The notes beneath the pieces were generated by a model. The model did no database searches, was not told where the DNA came from, and saw only the letters and a program-made list of their open reading frames with translations. A program made the position numbers and the translations under genes. A DNA stretch of 64,000 nucleotides from Rhizoctonia solani (taxonomy: Eukaryota; Basidiomycota; Agaricomycetes; Cantharellales; Ceratobasidiaceae), in the NCBI RefSeq assembly GCF_016906535.1, contig NC_057376.1, positions 2,170,001 to 2,234,000 on the forward strand, in the 5' to 3' direction. Shown here piece after piece: positions 57,865-64,000 of the stretch (positions are counted from its first letter, which is position 1; the number at the start of each line of letters is the position of its first letter).

Positions 57865-58135
57865 TGTTGAAATCTTATGTATATAGATGTATATATAAAT
57901 GTATTACTAAACTAAACTAAATCGTATACAAAAGTAAAGACAGTAAAAGAGAATTAGAGAGAGAGGTGAGGATAGAGGGCTTGTGTGCGGGCCTTTATAT
58001 ATCCCAAGAAACCTACCAAGTCATATGGTAAATTGCTGCGCATATGACTGCGCACTGAATGACTCGTACTTACTGACTCGATTACTGCGCATAGAACATA
58101 CTAGAAGAATCTAGTATTTACAAGATATTTCAACA
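57865..58135 (-). repeat. Copia 5' LTR
   Basis: 271 bp, near-identical to 52649-52919. Confidence 0.96.
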
Positions 58136-58730
58136 CATACGGCCTCAGCTCAGGGGGAGGGGGATGGCCGGGAAGGGGGGTAGGGGATAGTATAATGGTA
58201 GGGGGGATGGTAGTGAGGGAATAGGGGTATGTATTATATTAGTATAGGGGAAAGTATGGGGTGTAAAATAGGGGTAAATGTTAATAAATATTACAAGGGG
58301 TGCATGTTCATAGGGGATAATGATACTCAGGGGGGTACAGGTAGTGGGCAGGGGAATAGGGGTAGTGCATACATGGATTGCATAGGATTGGGGATAATGT
58401 TAGTGAGGGGGGTATGTTAGGGGGATAGGGGTAGTGTGTGGATGGATAGCATATAGCATAGGATAGTGGGTAATGTTAGTGGGGGGAAGTAAGTTAGGGG
58501 GGACAGGGGTAATGCTAGTGGGGGGAGTATGTTAGGGGGAGTATGTTAAGGGGGTACATTAGGGGGGCAGGGTCATACATGGAGTGAGGGGGGTATGTTA
58601 GGGAGGATAGGGGTAATGCTAGTGGGGGGAAGTAATTTAGGGGGATAGGGGTAATGCTATTGAGGGGAGTATGTTAGGGGGACAGGGTCATACATGGAGT
58701 GAGGGTGTATGTTAGGGGGGATAGGGGTAA
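58136..58730 (+). repeat. Right inverted repeat R-R, outer G-rich satellite
   Basis: It begins with GGCCTCAGCTCAGGGGGAGG, matching R-L in reverse, then runs into TTAGGGGGATAGGGGTAATG-type units. A longer unit with GGGTCATACATGGAGTGAGG recurs near 58567 and 58682. It ends at LTR-F. Confidence 0.87.
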
Positions 58731-60037
58731 TGTTATGGAATGACTAACTTAGACATATGCGCCCCTAATTGCCAATAGTGAATAGTGCAAACAGGAGTAA
58801 TCATACTTGCTCTATCCAAATATGGGCATGGACATTACTATATTTGGAAACTGGCGGCGCTATAGGACCTTTTATACTTTATTTCCTCATTGCGCTTGCA
58901 TATATACACGTCTGATCATGCAAAATGGTCATACAATTATTTCTATGATTTATAGCATTTCTTTTATTATACATTTATATGTAGGAACGGTACTTACAGA
59001 CCATAGAACAAGTGCAAGTAAGCATGCAAGCGCCGGCGCTTAGTCATTGCAAATAAGCGCCAAAGGTTGGCAGGGCGCACCAACGCCAATATCTCAGCGG
59101 GAAATAGGCATATTACTATGCCAACAAATACCAATAGGTTGGAGGCTCCGGCATCTCAGTTCTCAAAAATGAATTGTCTGATACTGAGCCAAATTGATGG
59201 AGATACTAACCATTTAAGTTTCTAGCTTTTTCTATGAGATCCTACCTTGCCTCAAGGTTATTTTTAGCATTCACACTTATGTAATTTAGTCATGTATGCT
59301 CTAGAGCATTCTGTAAATAGCCTTGGGTCTATCCCACTAGGACTTATTGGGACTAATTGGTCTTTATGTATCAAATAGCTCAGACTGTACCTCTCATGTA
59401 ACTTCCTCTTTTGTACATCATGTATATAGTTATTTGTTCTCCCTCTGGGGTATATAAAGCTCCTGAGGGAGACCCTTTGATAACAACTTTCTTTTAATCC
59501 CATTCTTACCCCTTGTGTGAACTTGAAGATCTATTAGCTCTTCTTTACCTAGTTTAGAGTGTCTTATTTTGCTTTCTTAGCCTCTTAAGCTCACTGAACT
59601 TAACCTATAAGGCATCTCGGCGCATATAGCCTCTAGCAAGGTCCCAACAGATACTGGGTGGCTAGGAAAGGCTTTAGGGCAACCCTGAACCTCTTGAGTA
59701 AGTCAGTTGGGAGAGTTTAAGGCCTTGAAAGCGGCATATACACTTTAATTTAGTGTGATCTCAGTCAAATAAATTACTAACAAATCCAGATAAATTATAG
59801 TAGGTATCTAAGACTCAATGCTAACTTTTATATTACAGATATAAGCATAACCAACCAGCTGCATCTGCAGTAATTGCTTGATTACTTGTTAAGTGTAGGG
59901 ATCACCCTGATTGCTAACCTAATTTGCCTTTATATAGCTAGCTCATTGCCTTTCATATCCATACATAAATAATCTATCAATTACTTTACTATATTCTGTA
60001 CTTAATTACATAGTCCCTAAAACCCTACTCTATAACA
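58731..60037 (+). repeat. LTR-F, 5' LTR of a broken gypsy element
   Basis: 1307 bp, TGTTATGGAA to CTCTATAACA, with a GGGTATATAAAGC promoter element near 59448. It is followed by TTGGTGACCACC, which has the TGG form of a tRNA-type PBS, and a gag start. A second copy lies inverted at 25541-26847. Confidence 0.88.
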
Positions 60038-60222
60038 TTGGTGACCACCACAGGGCCTTGTGTTGGTTACATCTTTAATTCTTACCTGTGGTCTCTTATC
60101 ACTTGTACTTAGTCTTACTGCTATAGTTGTACTAACACTGCATGTGGAAGCCTCCAGAACACTTGCACAGATTGTCTAGATCTGACCTAGGGCTTTGGAC
60201 AACAAGGGAACATTGCTCTACA

Positions 60223-60563
60223 ATGTCCAAACATGTGCCGTCAACAAGCACTGCCTTGGATACCCTTCAGCCCACCACTCAACACCCTCTTACCCCCCCT
60301 AATCACTCTATTGACCTCAGCAACAGTACCAATGCTGCCAGGTTGCCTGATTCAACAATTTTGTTGTCAAGAACCCAGCAAGATGCTTGCAAACATGGTC
60401 CAATGACCAACTACTCCAAATCTACCCCTTCCACTTCCTCATCAGCTCAGCCCTGGTTGACAATGCTCCCTATACCAAGACACCCATTGCGCTACTTACC
60501 AGTCATGAACAACAATTGTACATACTTAGACACTGCTCTTAGGATGCACTTAGATAAAAATAA
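60223..60563 (+). pseudogene. N-terminal gag fragment of LTR-F element
   Basis: ATG at 60223; about 113 Ser/Thr/Pro-rich codons ending YLDTALRMHLDKNN before LTR-C interrupts at 60564. No capsid or knuckle is present. Position after LTR-F and a PBS-like site is the main support. Confidence 0.5.
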
Positions 60564-60828
60564 TGTTGTACACCACTGTAATGTGGGTACTTGCTAGTGG
60601 GAGGCAGGCACTTGTGGCCGTACTACTACACTGCTTATGTAATCTAACTAATCAAGGCTAACTACTGACTAACTCAGTTGCTTAAGGCAATGACCAACTA
60701 TCTACTGTCAATGCGGAGGGGCCAGAGGCCTGGAGGTGTGGTGAGTGAAGTAAAGGGGGTAAGTGACTTCTGACTGCTGGGGGCCAGCTACTTAGCTGGC
60801 TGGATACCTTCTCTAATGGGTAAGAGAC
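60564..60828 (-). repeat. LTR-C, interrupted copy
   Basis: It starts TGTTGTACACC in reverse orientation and breaks after GGTAAGAGAC, where the 5' LTR of Gypsy-D2 begins. The remainder is expected beyond the right end of the window. Confidence 0.85.
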
Positions 60829-61389
60829 TGTTACAACCTCCTTACATATACCATCAGAATCGGACGAATTTTCTATTATTTCTAGTATTTTTTACGGACT
60901 TGATATCTTATGTTTTTCGATCACGTGATCTCGGCGCTTATTATGCCGAGATACCGCGCCGAGTTGCCGTGCCAAGGGCGCTTGGGAGAAATCCACGCTT
61001 CTGCGCAGTCCGCAGCACGCTTCTCATTTCCCTTCTATACTTCTTTCTCTCACGCGCACAGACCATGTAGATAGTGTGCTTTGTCTATATATACAGCAGG
61101 GAAATCGCTTGGAAACACCAAGTCGATTTTACCTCGTCTCTTATTCACTAGAGAAGGTAGCCAGCCAGCTAAGTAGCCGGCCCCCAGTAGTAACAGTAAC
61201 ACTCACCCCTTTACTTGACCTACCACACCTCCAGGCCTCAGGCCCCATTGCCATCAGTAGTTAGTAGTAAGCCGCCTTAAGCGGTATTAGATAGCCTTAG
61301 ATAAGTAGATTACATAAGCAGTGTCTGTAGTAGTTACGGCCTCAAGCGCCCACCACTAGCGAGTACCCACCTTACAGTGGTGTACGACA
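60829..61389 (+). repeat. LTR-C, 5' LTR of Gypsy-D2
   Basis: 561 bp, TGTTACAACC to GTGTACGACA. It contains TCACGTGATCTCGGCGC, a TATATAT box at 61086-61092 and, 23-30 nt on, ACACCAAGTCGATTTTAC (61115-61132), the likely transcript 5' end. Confidence 0.93.
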
Positions 61390-61908
61390 TTGTAAAATCA
61401 ACTTGGTGTAGGCTTGATCAACAATGAGAAGCGCCCCTGTACTAGCACGAGGGAAAACATCTGAACGGACTCCCCTTTCGACTAGAATAATCAAAAAGTC
61501 GTTGGTCCCAGATAGTACCAAATTGCTATAAGGCAGACGGTGTCTAATCGCCCGCATAACACGAGTTTCGCCGGAACTCCGCAAGTAGCGCTCCTAGACA
61601 GCTGAAACACCCGCTTGCAAAAAACCCGCACATATCACAATTGCCAGATCTGTTGATTTGCTGTAGGGATTGTCCAACGCTAGGTGCTTGACGCAAGGAG
61701 TTAGCAAATAACACCTTGCATAAAAACCGCTCATAAGTCCTGATACAGGCACCTTTATCCCCACGCCGTCTCAATCATTCCATCCACACGCTCTGGCGTC
61801 CCCCATCCCTACTCCCGTCCTACCAGCCGCTCCAGCCGCCGCTCCATTCCATCCCATTCCCAACCACCCACTCGCAGCCCATCTCCCACTCTGCGAGACC
61901 TGCCAGGA
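61390..61908 (+). promoter_or_regulatory. Gypsy-D2 leader with PBS
   Basis: After two T residues the LTR is followed by GTAAAATCAACTTGGTGT (61392-61409), complementary at 17 of 18 positions to 61115-61132 of the LTR. The rest is a 500-nt leader similar to the Gypsy-A leader. Confidence 0.7.
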
Positions 61909-63102
61909 ATGGAACCAGAGCCAACCCTTAGCGCTCTCCTCGAGGCTATCACAGCCCTCACTGCCACTGTCGGGTCCTTGCAGGCCCAAATCACATCCCA
62001 AGGCCAACAGCTCATTGAGCTCAAAGCCATATGCAAGGAAACCGCCGACCTCCTTGGGGATAAAGATCAAGGAGCACCACAAGCCCAGCCTGGCCCATCG
62101 ACTGGGCCTGTCACTCCTCCCACCCACTCGGGAGGAGAAACCCACACTCCAGGCACGGTTAGGCCTGGACTCAAGGCCCCATTCCGGCCTTCAAGAGGGA
62201 CAGGCTTTGATTCAGAAGATGAGGAAGAGCAAAGGCCCCCCAAAAAGGAGCCTCAAGGAACGCCTAGGAGGCATCTAGGGTCTCTGACCCCCTTCGACGC
62301 AGGATCTAGCGCCAAGCGGCCCAAGATGGACCTCCCGGACCCTTACAAGGGCGATGTCAGGGGCCGCAAGGCCACCCAATGGCTGGACCGGATGCTTCTC
62401 TGGGTTGCCCTGCACAGGGAACAATTTGATGAAGAAGAGCAGATGGTTGTGTGGATTCTCTACCACATGACAGATAAGGCCGCCGATTGGGCGTTACCCC
62501 TCATAGGGACTATCATCAAGGGCGAGGGAAACCCTCCCACCACTATCCCGGCCTTAACGGCCAAATTCAAGGAGGCATTCGCAGACCCCGATGCCAAGAG
62601 AGCGGCTGCCAGGAAAATCGCCGCGCTAACTCAGTCCACAACCACGGCTGAGTATGTCACCGAGTTCCGTAACCTTATGGCGGAACTTGATTGGAACACT
62701 GAGGCGTTCATTGCCCAGTTCACACGCGGTCTTCACTGGAAGGTGAAGGAACTCCTGTCCACCAAGGACAACATTCCGGACGATGATCTTGAGGCCATAT
62801 TTGCCGCCTCAATTAAAATTGACAATATCCGTCGGGAAAACGAGGAGAACCGCCCTAAAAAAGCTCCTGCCAAGGCCCCGGTTGCTACAACCACCTCTAC
62901 CTCCACCACTACCACCAGGGTCCGCTTATCCGAGGACCCCAACTACGTTACCCCGGAGGAAAGAGATCGCCGCCGTGCGTCTGGCCTTTGCGTCAAGTGC
63001 GGTCAAAAGGGCCACGGGATCAAACAGTGCCCCAATGGCTGGAAAGCCACAATCAAGGAAGCCGCTAAGATAGGAGAAGTTCTTGAGTTGGAAAAAGAAT
63101 AA
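61909..63102 (+). CDS. gag: Gypsy-D2 Gag
   Basis: 397 aa. An N-terminal heptad-like helix (residues 6-45, [19 protein letters not shown]) likely mediates oligomerisation. A Pro/Gly-rich linker follows, and then a retrotransposon gag (capsid-like) domain at about residues 140-300, with [19 protein letters not shown] and [17 protein letters not shown] nucleocapsid knuckle [14 protein letters not shown] (CX2CX4HX4C) at residues 361-374 binds RNA. The ATG follows the leader and is the first in this frame with coding character. Gag ends at TAA (63100-63102). The pol frame is -1 relative to gag and open through the overlap, so a frameshift or reinitiation is expected. Confidence 0.92.
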   Translation: MEPEPTLSALLEAITALTATVGSLQAQITSQGQQLIELKAICKETADLLGDKDQGAPQAQPGPSTGPVTPPTHSGGETHTPGTVRPGLKAPFRPSRGTGFDSEDEEEQRPPKKEPQGTPRRHLGSLTPFDAGSSAKRPKMDLPDPYKGDVRGRKATQWLDRMLLWVALHREQFDEEEQMVVWILYHMTDKAADWALPLIGTIIKGEGNPPTTIPALTAKFKEAFADPDAKRAAARKIAALTQSTTTAEYVTEFRNLMAELDWNTEAFIAQFTRGLHWKVKELLSTKDNIPDDDLEAIFAASIKIDNIRRENEENRPKKAPAKAPVATTTSTSTTTTRVRLSEDPNYVTPEERDRRRASGLCVKCGQKGHGIKQCPNGWKATIKEAAKIGEVLELEKE

Positions 63103-64000
63103 AGCCAAGGACTGCCGTCAAGCCCTTGGTGACATCTATAGAAAAGCATGTATCAGAATCAGTTGTCGAATTTGTCTCTATTGCTTGTGATTCAAATAAA
63201 AAACCACTGCTCTATCTTGACCTGGTCATGCAAAACTATCCGACGGAACCTATCAAAACGTTAATTGATTCTGGCGCCACATCTAATTTCATCTCCCCCA
63301 CCATTGTTGAAAAATTTAAAATCCCAAAAACCCTGCTCGAAAATCCACGAGTAGTGAGAATGTTAGATGGTACCCTTTCCCAGACTGGTCGCATTTGGCA
63401 CCAGGTTAATCTCGCGGTTTTGGCCAATGGCCACATCCACACTATTCCCTTCCTTGTCTGTCCCATTGGGAACACACCTGCCATACTTGGCATGACATGG
63501 CTCACTCAGGAGTCACCCTTGATCAATTGGTCCCTAGGCACGGTTACCTTCCCAGAACAAGTTCAGATTGCATCCAAAGAAGAGGCAGATCCTAATCCCT
63601 TAGCCGATCTCCCGGAGCAGTACCATGAATTTGCTAAGGTCTTTGGCAAAGAAGAATTTAAGGTCCTCCCTCCACATAGGGAGTATGATATAGCTATAGA
63701 CCTTGTTCCGGATGCCAAACTATCCCCAGGCCCCCTATATGGCATGACTGATGCGGAATCAAAGGCGCTCAAGCAACACATTGACGAAGAACTAGCAACG
63801 GGCAAGATCCGCCCCAGTACTTCTTCTACCGGCGCCCCAGTCATGTTTGTAAAGAAGGCAGATGGATCCCTTAGACTGGTCGTGGACTACCAAAAACTCA
63901 ATGATGTCACTCATAAGAACGTGTACCCACTCCCAAGACAGGATGATCTGATGGCAAAGTTAAGACATGCCAAGATATTCACAAAACTGGACCTACGATG
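63076..64000 (+). CDS. pol: Gypsy-D2 Pol (protease and start of RT), partial
   Basis: A frame -1 to gag is open from a TGA just upstream of 63085 to the window end. It contains the aspartic protease motif [13 protein letters not shown], the conserved linker GMTWL and [13 protein letters not shown], then RT block A ([39 protein letters not shown]) and FTKLDLRW at the edge. The YLDD box, RNase H, integrase and chromodomain should lie beyond 64000, as in Gypsy-D. The start and the frameshift site are uncertain: the overlap holds an A-rich run (GGAAAAAGAATAA) but no textbook slippery heptamer. Confidence 0.88.

Larger units (their letters stand above)
52649..58135 (-). mobile_element. Ty1/copia element, full length, TSD CATAC
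   Basis: A minus-strand element of 5487 bp with 271-bp LTRs at 52649-52919 (3') and 57865-58135 (5'). CATAC lies at 52644-52648 and 58136-58140. LTR termini are TGTTGAAAT/ATTTCAACA, a nine-base inverted repeat. The polypurine tract (CTCGATTAAGGGGGAG on the minus strand) adjoins the 3' LTR. The PBS directly after the 5' LTR reads GGTTATGAGCCCCG. The LTRs differ at three positions only, so insertion was recent. Confidence 0.97.
60829..64000 (+). mobile_element. Gypsy-D2: apparently intact chromovirus, 3' end outside window
   Basis: 5' LTR (LTR-C) at 60829-61389, PBS-like sequence from 61392, leader, gag 61909-63102, and pol open to the last base. No stop or frameshift is seen other than the normal gag-pol junction. 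It is the best preserved relative of Gypsy-D and retains many CpGs that Gypsy-D has lost. Confidence 0.9.

Noticed and set aside
61392..61409. This segment as a left-over of the interrupted LTR-C copy
   Set aside because: It matches LTR-C in reverse complement, which at first suggested a remnant. The two-base offset from the LTR, the position at the PBS and the parallel case in Gypsy-A fit self-priming better, though the remnant reading is not excluded.
1..64000. tRNA or rRNA genes
   Set aside because: I looked for tRNA-like cloverleaf sequence while reading and saw none that I could defend; only the tRNA-complementary PBS sites were noted. A tRNAscan-SE run would settle it.

Overview
The window looks like accessory, repeat-dense nuclear DNA of a filamentous basidiomycete. 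Genes have short GT-AG introns (about 45-160 bp). The retrotransposons are chromodomain Ty3/gypsy elements (chromoviruses) and Ty1/copia, and there is a telomere-linked-type RecQ helicase gene. The style recalls Rhizoctonia/Ceratobasidiaceae, but that is recognition from memory and was not searched.

Region 1 (1-10.85 kb) is a gene island. It holds the 3' part of an unrecognised gene (2-1162) and three intron-containing paralogues: 5120-2818 minus, 7364-6389 minus and 7519-9028 plus. All three share intron positions and phases and carry a domain that I read as related to the DNMT1 replication-foci targeting sequence (RFTS). None carries a methyltransferase domain. A short PHD-like zinc-finger gene follows (10351-10841). 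All four gene starts have a TCACGTGA octamer upstream.

Region 2 (10.85-26.8 kb) is repeats: a 0.7-kb fold-back element, decayed LTRs, a triply nested LTR block at 12973-14565, an exact 83-bp minisatellite, a Tc1/mariner-like remnant, a complete but decayed chromovirus (Gypsy-A, 16959-23955, minus), a broken lysine/aspartate-rich gene and a 1307-bp LTR.

Region 3 (26.8-39.0 kb) is one plus-strand chromovirus (Gypsy-B) split by six later insertions. Most are solo LTRs with perfect 5-bp target duplications. One is a 5'-truncated minus-strand chromovirus (Gypsy-D).

Region 4 (39.0-45 kb) holds G/C-skewed satellite DNA, nested LTR-G copies, a near-perfect 1.46-kb palindrome inserted at an LTR TATA box, a fold-back MITE and nested LTR-C copies.

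Region 5 (45-58.7 kb) has an apparently intact six-exon RecQ-type helicase gene (45175-50138, 1557 aa). It is flanked by two inverted copies of one repeat whose outer parts are TTAGGGG/CCCCTAA-rich. The right copy is split by a 1.9-kb inverted-repeat element and by a copia element (52649-58135, TSD CATAC, LTRs differing at three CpG sites).

Region 6 (58.7-64 kb) has the 5' end of another gypsy element (LTR-F) broken by LTR-C, then an apparently intact chromovirus (Gypsy-D2) that runs off the window.

Two themes connect the window. First, element decay is dominated by changes that look like CGA-to-TGA and CpG-to-TpG/CpA, as expected of cytosine methylation. Second, two chromovirus families show LTR-to-PBS complementarity expected of Tf1/sushi-type self-priming, while the copia element has a PBS matching the anticodon arm of initiator tRNA-Met. 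All family assignments and splice sites come from reading the sequence and have not been checked by a search or transcripts.
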